DNA of 64,000 bases from Alloyangia pacifica (GTDB taxonomy: Bacteria > Pseudomonadota > Alphaproteobacteria > Rhodobacterales > Rhodobacteraceae): contig NZ_CP022192.1 in the NCBI RefSeq assembly GCF_003111685.1, positions 141,292-205,291 of the forward strand, written 5' to 3'. Numbering within the stretch: position 1 is the first letter of the stretch; every line of letters starts with the position of its first letter. The notes beneath the pieces are model-generated. The model searched no databases and was not told the DNA's origin. It saw nothing but the letters and a program-made list of their open reading frames with translations. This document shows positions 24,996 to 34,011 of this stretch, piece by piece. The translations under genes were made by a program, and so were the position numbers.

Positions 24996-26543
24996 ATGCC
25001 AGGCCCCATTCTCATCATCGGCGCCGGGATCAACGGGCTCGTTGCCGCGGCGGATCTCGCGGCGCGCGGCAAGCCCGTGCGGGTGCTCGAACGCGGCCCC
25101 ACACCGGGGGGCGCGGTGCGCACCGAAGAGCTGACCCTGCCCGGCTTCCGCCATGACGTCGCGGCGATGAACCTGTCGATGTTCGCGGGCTCGGCCTTCA
25201 TGGCGCGGCACGGCGCCGAAATGGCCCGTCACGGCCTGGAGTTCGTGCCGGTCACCCACCCCTTCGCACAGGCGCTGGAGCCCGGGGATCACCTCGGCAT
25301 TTCCACCGTCGTCGAGGAGACGCTGGCGGGCTTCGCCTGCGAGGCGGACAGGGCGAGCTGGCGCGCGCTGATGGCCGAGTTCCCTGAGCGCGCGGGCGTG
25401 CTCGGCGGGTTGCTCGGCACGCCGATGCGCCGCGGCCCCCTCGCGCGCTTCCTCTGGCAGAGCTGGCGCAAGCTCGGCACGGCCCGCAGCCTCGACATGG
25501 CGCGCTTTCTGATGACCTCGCCGCGGACATGGCTCGACGAGACCTTCGAGGACCCGCGCCTGCGCACCGCGCTGGCGTCCTGGGGGATGCACCTCGATTT
25601 CGCGCCCGACATCGCGGGCGGCGCGATCTTCCCCTACCTCGAGGCGATGGCTGGTCAGGCCATGGGCATGGTGATCGGCAAGGGCGGCGCCGACGTTGCC
25701 ACCCGCGCGCTCGTCGGCATGATCGAGGCGCATGGCGGCTCGGTGGACTGCAACGTCGAGGTGGCGCAGATCCTGCACGCGAAAGGCCGCATCACCGGCG
25801 TGGTCGCGAACGGAAAAACGATTGAAGCCTCAACCATTCTCGCCGGTCTTGCCCCGAAGCATTTGCGCCGGATGCTCGGCGAGGGCTCGGGCGACACGCG
25901 CTTCGATCGCGGGCTCGAGAGCTTCCGCCACGCGCCCGGCACGATGATGCTGCACCTCGCGCTCGACGCGCCCGTGCCCTGGGCGGCCGAGGCGCTGAAG
26001 CGCTACGCCTATGTCCACGTGGGGCGTTCGATCGACGTCGCCGCCAAGACCTATGCCGAGGCGATGGCCGGGCAGCTGCCCGCGACACCGCTGCTGGTGG
26101 TGGGCCAACCGACGTTGTTTGATCCCAGCCGCGCGCCGCAGGGCAAGCACACGCTGTGGGTGCAGGCACGGGTCGTGCCCGCGGTCATCAAGGGCGACGC
26201 CAGGGGAGAGATTTCCGCGACAGACTGGGAGGATGCCAAGGCACCGATGAGCGAGCGCATCCTCGATCTGATCGAGGAGCAGGCCCCCGGGTTCCGCCAG
26301 ACCATCCTTGCCCGCACCGCTGTCTCGCCCCTCGATCTCGAGGCCGGCAATCCCAACCTTGTCGGCGGCGACCAGATTTGCGGCTCGCACCACCTGACGC
26401 AGAACTTCCTCTTCCGCCCGGTGCGTGGCTTTGCCGACGGGCGCACGCCCATCGCCAATCTGCACATGATCGGGGCAGCGTGCTGGCCCGGTGCCGGAAC
26501 CGGGGCGGGATCGGGCTTTCTTACGGCGCAGGGCCTCAAGTAG
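24996..26543 (+). CDS. CrtI/phytoene-dehydrogenase-like FAD oxidoreductase (copy 2)
   Basis: This is a 515-residue flavoprotein of the same family as copy 1. It has ILIIGAGINGLVAAADLAARG and RGPTPGGAVRTEE at the N-terminus and HMIGAACWPGAGTGAGSGFL at the C-terminus. The two copies share layout but differ in much of the sequence, so the duplication is not recent. It begins 5 bases after iorB and is followed by 120 bases before the ABC importer. Together with copy 1 it flanks MarR-iorA-iorB. The substrate is unknown; double-bond saturation or desaturation of an alicyclic intermediate would fit the fold. Confidence 0.82.
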   Translation: MPGPILIIGAGINGLVAAADLAARGKPVRVLERGPTPGGAVRTEELTLPGFRHDVAAMNLSMFAGSAFMARHGAEMARHGLEFVPVTHPFAQALEPGDHLGISTVVEETLAGFACEADRASWRALMAEFPERAGVLGGLLGTPMRRGPLARFLWQSWRKLGTARSLDMARFLMTSPRTWLDETFEDPRLRTALASWGMHLDFAPDIAGGAIFPYLEAMAGQAMGMVIGKGGADVATRALVGMIEAHGGSVDCNVEVAQILHAKGRITGVVANGKTIEASTILAGLAPKHLRRMLGEGSGDTRFDRGLESFRHAPGTMMLHLALDAPVPWAAEALKRYAYVHVGRSIDVAAKTYAEAMAGQLPATPLLVVGQPTLFDPSRAPQGKHTLWVQARVVPAVIKGDARGEISATDWEDAKAPMSERILDLIEEQAPGFRQTILARTAVSPLDLEAGNPNLVGGDQICGSHHLTQNFLFRPVRGFADGRTPIANLHMIGAACWPGAGTGAGSGFLTAQGLK

Positions 26544-26569
26544 GCCGTGCCAGAGGTGCAGAGATGCGC

Positions 26570-26582
26570 TTGAATAGTTCAA
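26570..26582. promoter_or_regulatory. Palindrome upstream of the ABC importer operon
   Basis: TTGAATAGTTCAA is an inverted repeat (TTGAA-TAG-TTCAA) in an AT-rich block, 82 bases before the substrate-binding protein start. It suggests a separate promoter or operator for the transporter operon. It does not match the shared motif well. Confidence 0.35.
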
Positions 26583-26663
26583 ACATAGAAATTTGAAAAA
26601 AGAATCAAAATCACCGAAGAGCCCGAGAAAACCGGGCCGCACAGACCAACAGGAGACAGAAAG

Positions 26664-28202
26664 ATGACCTCCAGCCTACCCCTTTCCCGGCGCGGCTTCA
26701 TGGGTGCCTCGGCGGCGCTCACCGCGCTTCTGGCAACCGGCACCGGCGTGCTCGCTCAGAGCGGCGATAGCCTGACCATCGCCTACAACCTGCCCGTGCA
26801 AAGCTGGGATCCGACCACCGGTCCCGCCGCGGTGAACCCGGCGCTGCAGTCGGTCTACCTCGCGGTCTTCGACCGGTATATCGCGCAGGCCCCCGACCTT
26901 TCGTTCGGCCCCGGGCTGCTGACCGACTGGGGCTTCAGCGAGGACAAGTCGCAGATCACCATGACCGTCCGCGAAGGCGTCACCTGGCACAATGGCGCGC
27001 CGCTGACCCCCGAGGACATCGTCTGGTCGCTGACTCGCGCGGGCGACCCCGAAACCGGCAACCCCATGCAGTTCGTCTGGGGCAAGATCGGTAACTTCAG
27101 CGTCGACGGCAACGTCATCACCGCCGACGTCAAGGACTTCGAGCCCGCGCTCTTCAAGTGGATGGCCTTCCTGACCGCCTTCGTGCTGCCCAAGACCTAT
27201 TACGAGGAAGTCGGCGCCGAGGGTTTCGAGAAGGCCCCCATCGGCACCGGCCCCTATATGGTCGACGCCTTCGAACAGGGCGCCTATGTGCGGCTCAAGG
27301 CCTATCCCGGCTATTGGGGTGACAAGCCTGCCTTCGAGACCGTGACCATCAAGTTCGTCACCGACGCCGCCTCGCGCGTGGCCGAGATCGAGTCGGGCAA
27401 TTCCGATGTGACCTCGAACATCCCCTACGAGGAATACGACCGGCTGATCGCCAAGGACGGGCTCGAGGGGGAGGCCGTGCCGATCACCGACATCGGCATG
27501 ATCTTCCTCAACGACATCGACGTGATGCTCGACAAGAACGTGCGGCTTGCCGCCCATCACGCCATCGACAAGCAGCTCATCATCGACCGGCTGCTGCGCG
27601 GCTACGGCGTGCCGCTCTCGACGCTCGAGGTGCCGGGCTATGCCGCCTATGACGAGAGCATCACCGTCGACTACGATCCCGAGAAGTCCAAGGAGCTGCT
27701 GGCAGCCTCGGGCTATTCCACCGACACCCCGGTCAAGTTCACCATCCAGACGACGCGCGGCTTCAAACCCAAGGATTACGAGATGATCCAGGCGATCGTC
27801 GGCATGTGGCGCAAGGTCGGGATCGAGGCCGAGATCGAGGTCTACGAGATCGCCAAGCACTACGAGCTGCGGGCCGCCGACACGCTGGCTCCGGCGGCCT
27901 TCTACAACTGGGGCAACTCGATCGGCGATCCCTCGACCTCGACCGGGTTTGCCATGTTCGGCCCCTCGCCGCACGCTGTCTGGGACAGCGCCGACCTGGT
28001 CGAGAAGATCGGCCCGCTCTTCGCCGAACCCGACGAGGACAAGCGCATCGCCGGTTACAAGGACGTCTCGCGCTACATCGCAGAGGAAGGCTACGTCATC
28101 CCGCTGCTGCAATACGTGATGCCGGTGGTGTTCCGCAGCACGGTCGCGGTGACGCCCTACACCTCGGGCGACCTGTTGCCGCAGGCGATCTCCAAGGCCT
28201 GA
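26664..28202 (+). CDS. ABC transporter substrate-binding protein (SBP_bac_5), Tat-exported
   Basis: This is a 512-residue periplasmic solute-binding protein of the dipeptide/oligopeptide/nickel family. The N-terminus LSRRGFMGASAALTALLATG is a twin-arginine signal ending near AQS at residue 31. Family segments include SWDPTTGPAAVNPALQSVYL, TWHNGAPLTPEDIVWSLTRA and IGTGPYMVD. AGGAGACAGAAAG precedes the start. It heads a five-gene importer operon inside the catabolic island, so it may bind tryptophan- or anthranilate-containing peptides or another aromatic compound. The ligand is not readable from sequence. Confidence 0.9.
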   Translation: MTSSLPLSRRGFMGASAALTALLATGTGVLAQSGDSLTIAYNLPVQSWDPTTGPAAVNPALQSVYLAVFDRYIAQAPDLSFGPGLLTDWGFSEDKSQITMTVREGVTWHNGAPLTPEDIVWSLTRAGDPETGNPMQFVWGKIGNFSVDGNVITADVKDFEPALFKWMAFLTAFVLPKTYYEEVGAEGFEKAPIGTGPYMVDAFEQGAYVRLKAYPGYWGDKPAFETVTIKFVTDAASRVAEIESGNSDVTSNIPYEEYDRLIAKDGLEGEAVPITDIGMIFLNDIDVMLDKNVRLAAHHAIDKQLIIDRLLRGYGVPLSTLEVPGYAAYDESITVDYDPEKSKELLAASGYSTDTPVKFTIQTTRGFKPKDYEMIQAIVGMWRKVGIEAEIEVYEIAKHYELRAADTLAPAAFYNWGNSIGDPSTSTGFAMFGPSPHAVWDSADLVEKIGPLFAEPDEDKRIAGYKDVSRYIAEEGYVIPLLQYVMPVVFRSTVAVTPYTSGDLLPQAISKA

Positions 28203-28274
28203 TTTCGCGCATCTTGCAAGACCGTCCGGGCCGAGCTTCGCCTCGGCTCGGGCGCATCGGAGGGTTCTGACCCC

Positions 28275-29282
28275 ATGCTGCTGAAGACGATCCTGATCCG
28301 CCTTCTGACCACCGCCGTCACGCTGTTCGGCGTTGCCGTCGTGGTCTTCGTGCTGGTGCGCGTCGCGCCCGGCAACCCCATCGCGATGATGCTGCCCCCC
28401 GGCGCGACCGAGTCCGACATCGCCGCGCTCGAGGCGCTTTACGGTTTTGACAAGAGCCTGCCCGAGCAGTTCGTCATCTGGCTCGGCGGCGTGCTGCAGG
28501 GCGATTTCGGCACGTCGATCACCCTGCGCCGCCCGGTGGACGAGCTGGTGCTCTCGCGCCTTCCTGCCACGCTGGAGTTGTCGATCATGGCGCTGCTCAT
28601 CGCCGTGGCGCTTGGCGTCACCGTTGCGGTGATCGGCGCGCGCCGGCGCGGTACCGCCACCGAGGTCGGGCTCGACCTGACAAGCGGTGCGGTGCTTTCG
28701 GTGCCGGACTTCCTCTGGGGGCTGGTCTTCGTGCTGCTCTTCGGGGTGCTCTGGCCGGTGCTGTCGATCTCGGGCCGGATCGATCCGCAGATCGACGTCG
28801 ATTTCACCTCCAACTTCTACACGTTCGAGGGGCTTCTGCGCGGGCGCTTCGACGTGGCTGGCTCGACCCTGTCGCACATGCTGATGCCCGCGCTTGCGCT
28901 GGCCCTGCCGCTCGCGGCGATGATCGCGCAGTTGCTGAAGCAGAACCTGAAAGAAGTGCTGCTGCAGGATTACACGACGCTGGCCCGCGTCCGCGGCTTC
29001 TCCGAGACCTCGGTGATCCTGCGCGAGGCGCTGCGCAACGCGCTCCTGCCGACGCTCACCCTTGTCGGCGTGCAGTTCACCTTCCTCATCGGCGGCACGG
29101 TCATCGTCGAGCGCATCTTTTCCTACGAGGGGCTGGGCAACATGGCGATCGACGCGGTGATCAACCGCGACCTGCCGCTGATCCAGGGCATCGTGCTGCT
29201 CTTTGCCGCGCTCTTCATCGTCATCAATCTGCTCGTTGATCTGTCCTACACGCTGCTGAACCCGAGGCTCCGCCATGGCTGA
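28275..29282 (+). CDS. ABC importer permease (DppB-like)
   Basis: This is a 335-residue inner-membrane permease with about six hydrophobic segments. The N-terminal RLLTTAVTLFGVAVVVFVLVRVAPGNP stretch is typical of DppB/OppB, and the EAA loop is ALRNALLPTLTLVGVQ. It overlaps the second permease by 8 bases, with ATP-binding genes beyond. It forms the heteromeric channel with the next gene and takes substrate from the Tat-exported binding protein upstream. Confidence 0.92.
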   Translation: MLLKTILIRLLTTAVTLFGVAVVVFVLVRVAPGNPIAMMLPPGATESDIAALEALYGFDKSLPEQFVIWLGGVLQGDFGTSITLRRPVDELVLSRLPATLELSIMALLIAVALGVTVAVIGARRRGTATEVGLDLTSGAVLSVPDFLWGLVFVLLFGVLWPVLSISGRIDPQIDVDFTSNFYTFEGLLRGRFDVAGSTLSHMLMPALALALPLAAMIAQLLKQNLKEVLLQDYTTLARVRGFSETSVILREALRNALLPTLTLVGVQFTFLIGGTVIVERIFSYEGLGNMAIDAVINRDLPLIQGIVLLFAALFIVINLLVDLSYTLLNPRLRHG

Positions 29283-30138
29283 CATCACCGCCGCCGCGCC
29301 GCGCCGCCGCGCCCGCAGGCTCAACCTCCGGCTCTGGCTGCCGCTGCTGTGGCTGGGCACCGTGGCGCTTGCCGCGATGTTCGCCCCGCTGGTGGCGCCG
29401 CAGGATCCGCTGATGCAGGATCTCATGCTCGAACGGCTGCCCCCCGCCTTCATGGCCGGTCACGAGCCGGGCTACTGGCTGGGCACCGACAGCCTTGGCC
29501 GGGACGTGCTGTCGCGGATGATCTACGGCGCCCGCATCGCGCTTTTCGTCAGCCTTATCGCCGCCACCGTCACATGTGTCTTCGGCGCCGCGCTCGGCCT
29601 TGTCGCGGGCTATTTCGGCGGCTGGTGGGACCGGGTGATCTCGCGGCTGGTCGACATCTGGATGGCCTTCCCGCCGGTGCTCTTCGCGGTGCTGCTGGTG
29701 GCGGTCATGGGGACAGGGCTCACCTCGGTCATCGCCGCCATCGCACTGATCGACTGGACCCGGTTCGCGCGGGTGATCCGCGCCGAGACCATGGTGCAGG
29801 CGCGCATGGACTACGTCGACAGCGCCCGCATCGGCGGCGCCCGCCGCCTTGGCACGCTGCTGAGCGAGATCCTCCCCAACGTGCTGCCCTCGATCATCGC
29901 GCTGCTGATGCTCGAGATGGGCATTGCGGTGATCGTCGAGGCGATCCTCAGCTTCGTGAATCTCTCGATCTCGTCCGATGATCCGACCTGGGGCTCGATG
30001 ATCGCCGAGGGGCGCAACGCCATCCACTTCGCCTGGTGGGTGCTGCTCTTCCCGCTGATCGCGCTCTTTCTGACGGTGCTGAGCTTCTCGACCCTCGGCG
30101 AGGGTCTCAAACAACGCTTCGATCCGGTGCTCCAATGA
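29275..30138 (+). CDS. ABC importer permease (DppC-like)
   Basis: This is a 287-residue permease of the OppC/DppC type. It has an N-terminal helix, then ANSL-like GTDSLGRDVLSRMIYGARIAL, the core helices and an EAA-type loop near LLSEILPNVLPSIIALLMLE. The start lies within the end of the DppB-like gene, and the stop overlaps the ATP-binding gene (ATGA), so the operon is fully coupled. It pairs with the previous permease. Confidence 0.92.
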   Translation: MADITAAAPRRRARRLNLRLWLPLLWLGTVALAAMFAPLVAPQDPLMQDLMLERLPPAFMAGHEPGYWLGTDSLGRDVLSRMIYGARIALFVSLIAATVTCVFGAALGLVAGYFGGWWDRVISRLVDIWMAFPPVLFAVLLVAVMGTGLTSVIAAIALIDWTRFARVIRAETMVQARMDYVDSARIGGARRLGTLLSEILPNVLPSIIALLMLEMGIAVIVEAILSFVNLSISSDDPTWGSMIAEGRNAIHFAWWVLLFPLIALFLTVLSFSTLGEGLKQRFDPVLQ

Positions 30139-31031
30139 CAGGCTCGCAACCCCACCTCAACACGCTCGACGTGATGCAGCTCGGCATCGCGCTCCCCAAC
30201 GGCCACCGCCTGCTGCGCGACGTCTCGCTGAGCCTGCGCCCCGGCGAGGTCCGCGCGCTTGTTGGCGAGAGCGGTGCCGGCAAGTCGATGATCGGCAAGG
30301 CGGTGCTCGGCATCATGCCGCAGAACCTGCGGGTGACGGGGGGCGAGATCCTGCTCGAAGGGCAGCACCTGAACGCGATGACTCCCTGGACCCGGCGCAA
30401 GACCGTGGCACAGAGCGCCGCGCTGATCCCGCAGGATCCGCTTACCGCGCTGAACCCGGCGCGGCGGATCGGCCCGCAGATCACCGATCCGCTGGTGCGC
30501 ATCCACGGCTGGAGCCGTGCCAGGGCCCGCGACACCGCATTGGCGCTGCTGGACCGGGTGCACATCCGCGATCCGAAACGGGTGATGGAGAGCTACCCGC
30601 ACGAGCTTTCGGGCGGCATGCGCCAGCGCGTGCTGATTGCCGCCGCCTTTGCGCCCTCGCCCCGGCTTATCGTCGCGGACGAGCCGACCACGGCGCTCGA
30701 CGTGACGGTGCAGAAGCAGATCCTGCGGCTGATCCGGGAGTTGCAGCAAGAGACCGGCACCGCGGTGCTCTTCGTCACCCACGACATGGGGGTGGTCGCC
30801 AAGATCAGCCAGCAGGTGACCGTGCTCTTTGCCGGCAAGGTGATGGAGGACGCGCCCACCGAGCGCATCTTCACCGACCCCGCCCATCCCTACACCCGCG
30901 CCCTGATCGCGGCGACGCCGAGCTATGCGGATCTCGACCGGCCCTTCTCGCCGGTGCCGCAGGCGCTCATCGCCGAGCTGCAGGGTGCCATTGCCCAAGA
31001 CGACGCCCGGCAGCAAGGAGGCGCGCGATGA
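30135..31031 (+). CDS. ABC importer ATP-binding protein (DppD-like)
   Basis: This is a 298-residue ATPase. It has Walker A GESGAGKSM (near 45), signature LSGGMRQRV (near 158), Walker B LIVADEPTTALD, H-loop VTHDMGVV, and the oligopeptide-transport C-terminal extension HPYTRALIAATPS. The ATG overlaps the permease stop; an in-frame start farther upstream lies inside the permease gene and is rejected. It works with the next ATPase to energise the importer. Confidence 0.92.
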   Translation: MTGSQPHLNTLDVMQLGIALPNGHRLLRDVSLSLRPGEVRALVGESGAGKSMIGKAVLGIMPQNLRVTGGEILLEGQHLNAMTPWTRRKTVAQSAALIPQDPLTALNPARRIGPQITDPLVRIHGWSRARARDTALALLDRVHIRDPKRVMESYPHELSGGMRQRVLIAAAFAPSPRLIVADEPTTALDVTVQKQILRLIRELQQETGTAVLFVTHDMGVVAKISQQVTVLFAGKVMEDAPTERIFTDPAHPYTRALIAATPSYADLDRPFSPVPQALIAELQGAIAQDDARQQGGAR

Positions 31032-31882
31032 CCGCCCAGACCCAACCGCGGGCACCGGCTGCCGAGGCGGTCGAAACCGCCCCGAGCCTCTTTAGAGTGC
31101 GAGATCTTCGCCTCTCCTTCCCCGACCTTGCGCGCAAGCCGCTGCTCGGTACCGCGCCGCGCACCGAGGTGCTCAAGGGCCTCAGCTTCGACATCCCGGC
31201 GGGCAAGATCACCGGCATCGTCGGCGCGAGTGGCTCGGGCAAATCGACGGCCGGCCGCGTGCTGGTGCGCCTGCTCGAGCCCGACTCGGGCAGCGTGCTC
31301 TATGGCGGGCAGGACATCGGCCATCTCGACGAGGCGGCTCTGCGACCGCTGCGGCGCGATCTGCAGATGATCTTCCAGGACCCCATGTCCTCGCTCAACC
31401 CGCGCCACAAGGTCTGGCGGATCATCGCCCAGCCGATGAAGCGCTATGGGCTCGGCGGCACCAGGGCCGATGCGATCGCGGCGCTCGGCAAGGTCGGCCT
31501 GCCCCCCGCCTTCGCCGAGCGCTACCCGCACGAGCTGTCGGGCGGCCAGCGCCAGCGGGTCGGCATCGCCCGGGCCATCGCGCTGAAGCCGCGGTTCATC
31601 CTTGCCGACGAGATCGTCTCGGGTCTCGACGTCTCGAGCCAGGCGCAGGTGCTGCTGTTGCTCAAGCAGCTCGCCCGCGAAATGGGGCTGACCATCGCCT
31701 TCATCAGCCATGACCTTTCGGTGATCCGCCACCTTTGCGACCGGGTGATCGTGCTGAACCGCGGCGAGATCGTCGAGCAGGGCTCGGTCGATGCGGTGTT
31801 CCGCGCCCCGGCCTCGGATGTCACCAGAACGCTGCTCTCGGCGATCCCCCTGCCCGAGCTCGATCCCGCCTGGCTGGGCTAG
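31028..31882 (+). CDS. ABC importer ATP-binding protein (DppF-like)
   Basis: This is a 284-residue ATPase, the second nucleotide-binding subunit of the importer. It has Walker A GASGSGKST, the Q-loop region MIFQDPMSSLNPRHKV typical of DppF/OppF, signature LSGGQRQRVGIARA, Walker B FILADEIVSGLD and the H-loop FISHDLSVI. The start overlaps the previous stop by 4 bases. The C-terminal oligopeptide extension is short compared with OppF. It ends the operon, and a stem-loop follows. Confidence 0.92.
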   Translation: MTAQTQPRAPAAEAVETAPSLFRVRDLRLSFPDLARKPLLGTAPRTEVLKGLSFDIPAGKITGIVGASGSGKSTAGRVLVRLLEPDSGSVLYGGQDIGHLDEAALRPLRRDLQMIFQDPMSSLNPRHKVWRIIAQPMKRYGLGGTRADAIAALGKVGLPPAFAERYPHELSGGQRQRVGIARAIALKPRFILADEIVSGLDVSSQAQVLLLLKQLAREMGLTIAFISHDLSVIRHLCDRVIVLNRGEIVEQGSVDAVFRAPASDVTRTLLSAIPLPELDPAWLG

Positions 31883-31914
31883 CGGCGCCGGGATCGCGGG
31901 GCGGAACATTGATG

Positions 31915-31946
31915 CGTGAAGCAGTTGACCCAGCGTCTGCTTCACG
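31915..31946 (+). terminator. Stem-loop after the ABC importer operon
   Basis: CGTGAAGCAG (31915-31924) pairs perfectly with CTGCTTCACG (31937-31946) around a 12-base loop, 33 bases after the last ATPase gene. There is no T-run, so it is a weak terminator candidate or an RNA-stabilising structure. Confidence 0.5.
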
Positions 31947-32025
31947 GGTGTTGCGTAGCAAGTTAAACTTTCAGCGGAAAAACGGAAATATCTTCTCAGG
32001 GCGGAAAAATCTTCTTCAGGATTAA

Positions 32026-32050
32026 ACTTTATACTTGAAATAAAATCGCG
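32026..32050 (+). promoter_or_regulatory. Shared operator-like motif before the aminobenzoate-CoA ligase
   Basis: CTTTATACTTGAAATAAAAT followed by CGCG matches about 19 of 25 positions of the motif at 10916-10940, with the same distance to the gene start (44 bases here, 43 there). This links the ligase and the monooxygenase/reductase operon to one regulator. Confidence 0.6.
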
Positions 32051-32093
32051 GCCGTAGCGTGATGAGTCCAAGACCGGCACCCAGGAGGACTTC

Positions 32094-33731
32094 ATGCTTG
32101 GCCCCAGCGCTCACACCGACAGCTTCAGCCGCGACAATCTTCCGGCGGCCGAGCTCCAACCGGTTTTCCTGCTGGAGAAGTTCGCCTATCCCGACCACAT
32201 CAACGCCGCTGTCGAACTGACCGACCGGATGGTCGAGAAGGGCTTCGGGGACCGCGTCGCGTTGGTCGGTCAGGGCCGCAGCCGCACCTATGCCGAACTT
32301 GCCGACTGGACCAGCCGGATCGCCCGCGTGCTGATCGAGGATTACGGCGTTCAGCCCGGCAACCGCATCCTCATCCGCAGCGCCAACACCCCCGCGCTTG
32401 TCGCCTGCTGGCTCGGCGCCACCAAGGCCGGCGCCGTGGTGGTCAACACCATGCCGCTGCTGCGCAAGAAGGAATTGATGCAGCACCTCGACAAGGCCGA
32501 GGTCTCGCTGGCGCTCTGCGACACGCGGATGCTGGACGAGCTGGAGGCCTGCCTGCCCGAGAGCAACTTCCTGAAACGCATCGTCGGTTTCGACGGCAGC
32601 TCCGGGCTCGACGCCGAGCTCGACCGCGCCGCTGCCGCCAAGCCCTCGGGGCCCTGCTGGGTCGAGACCGGGCGCGACGACGTGGCGCTGCTGGGGTTCA
32701 CATCGGGCTCGACCGGGGTGCCGAAGGCCACCATGCATTTCCATCGCGACCTGCTGATGATCGCAGACGGCTACGCGCGCGAGGTGCTCGAGGTGCAGCC
32801 CGAAGACATCTTCGTCGGTTCGCCGCCGCTGGCCTTCACTTTCGGCCTTGGCGGGCTGGCCATCTTCCCGCTGCGCTTCGGCGCCAGCGCCGTGCTGCTG
32901 GAAAAGGCCGCGCCGCCCGATCTCATCCGCATCATCGAGCAGCACCGCGCCACCATCTGCTTCACCGCCCCCACCGCGTATCGCGCCATGATGCTGGCGA
33001 TGGACGAGGGCGCGGACCTGTCGAGCCTGCGCTGCGCCGTCTCGGCGGGCGAGACCCTGCCCGCGCCGGTGTTCGAGGCCTGGGAGCAGAAGACCGGCAA
33101 GCCCATTCTCGACGGCATCGGCGGCACCGAGATGCTGCATATCTACATCTCCAACCGCTTCGGCGACGCCAAGCCCGGCTGCACCGGCAAGCCGCTGACC
33201 GGCTACGAGGCGAAGATCGTCGACGACGAGATGAACGAGGTGCCGCGCGGCACGCCAGGCCATCTCGCGGTGCGCGGCCCGGTGGGCTGCCGCTACCTGG
33301 CCGACGACCGGCAGACAAAATTTGTCCGGGATGGCTGGAACCTGCCCGGCGACACCTTCGTGCAGGACGAAGAGGGCTATTTCCACTTCGCGGCGCGCTC
33401 GGACGACATGATCGTCTCGTCGGGCTACAACATCGCCGGGCCAGAGGTGGAAGCCGCGCTGCTTGCGCATCCGGACGTGATCGAATGCGCCGTCATCGGC
33501 GCCCCTGACGCCGAGCGCGGCATCATCGTGCAGGCCCATGTGGTGCTGCGCGAGGGGGTCGCCGCCGACGCGGCCACCGTCAAGGCGCTGCAGGATTTCG
33601 TCAAGGCGACCATCGCCCCCTACAAGTATCCCCGCTCGGTGATCTTCACCGCGGCGCTGCCGAAGACCGAGAGTGGCAAGATCCAGCGCTTCCGCCTGAA
33701 GGATGCCGCGCCGGCCCCGGCGGGCGCCTGA
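32094..33731 (+). CDS. 2-aminobenzoate-CoA ligase (benzoate-CoA ligase family)
   Basis: This is a 545-residue acyl-adenylate-forming enzyme that activates an aromatic acid to its CoA ester with ATP. It has the P-loop GFTSGSTGVPKATMHFH near 201, DGIGGTEMLHIY near 342, the hinge region ARSDDMIVSSGYNIAGPEVE, and the catalytic Lys in KTESGKIQRF near 526. The benzoate-CoA ligase subfamily pattern and the presence of a 2-aminobenzoyl-CoA monooxygenase/reductase gene in the same island point to anthranilate as substrate. CCAGGAGGACTTC precedes the start. It is a single-gene unit behind its own operator-like motif. Confidence 0.9.
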   Translation: MLGPSAHTDSFSRDNLPAAELQPVFLLEKFAYPDHINAAVELTDRMVEKGFGDRVALVGQGRSRTYAELADWTSRIARVLIEDYGVQPGNRILIRSANTPALVACWLGATKAGAVVVNTMPLLRKKELMQHLDKAEVSLALCDTRMLDELEACLPESNFLKRIVGFDGSSGLDAELDRAAAAKPSGPCWVETGRDDVALLGFTSGSTGVPKATMHFHRDLLMIADGYAREVLEVQPEDIFVGSPPLAFTFGLGGLAIFPLRFGASAVLLEKAAPPDLIRIIEQHRATICFTAPTAYRAMMLAMDEGADLSSLRCAVSAGETLPAPVFEAWEQKTGKPILDGIGGTEMLHIYISNRFGDAKPGCTGKPLTGYEAKIVDDEMNEVPRGTPGHLAVRGPVGCRYLADDRQTKFVRDGWNLPGDTFVQDEEGYFHFAARSDDMIVSSGYNIAGPEVEAALLAHPDVIECAVIGAPDAERGIIVQAHVVLREGVAADAATVKALQDFVKATIAPYKYPRSVIFTAALPKTESGKIQRFRLKDAAPAPAGA

Positions 33732-33766
33732 CCGGCGCGCCGCGGCGCGACCCTAAAGATGGCTGC

Positions 33767-33796
33767 CCCCCGGCGCTCGCTGTCGAGCGCCGGGGG
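33767..33796 (+). terminator. Stem-loop terminator after the CoA ligase
   Basis: CCCCCGGCGCTCG (33767-33779) pairs perfectly with CGAGCGCCGGGGG (33784-33796) around a 4-base loop, with a short CCTT after it. The 200 bases that follow, up to the TRAP genes, are AT-rich. They contain ACTTTTAATTGAAGTCTAAA near 33951-33970, a weak relative of the shared operator. Confidence 0.75.
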
Positions 33797-34011
33797 CCTT
33801 CGCATGTCACTACCGCGGAAGAAGTGCGGGATAATTGTTTTAATTATAAATTTCTCCCTGGCGCGGGGGCTGCGCCCACGCCTGCTCAATTTTGCGGAAA
33901 ACGTCGCTTAAAACACAAGACATCCTCCTGCATACCCTTCTCTCACGTTGACTTTTAATTGAAGTCTAAAGTAAATGTTTGATGAATTGCCGGAACGAGG
34001 GAGCGCATGGA

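Noticed and set aside
26676..29453. A 925-codon open frame on the minus strand
   Set aside because: It lies antisense to the ABC binding-protein and permease genes, is rich in His/Arg/Gly/Asp/Gln like other GC-rich shadows, and has no domain or ribosome site.
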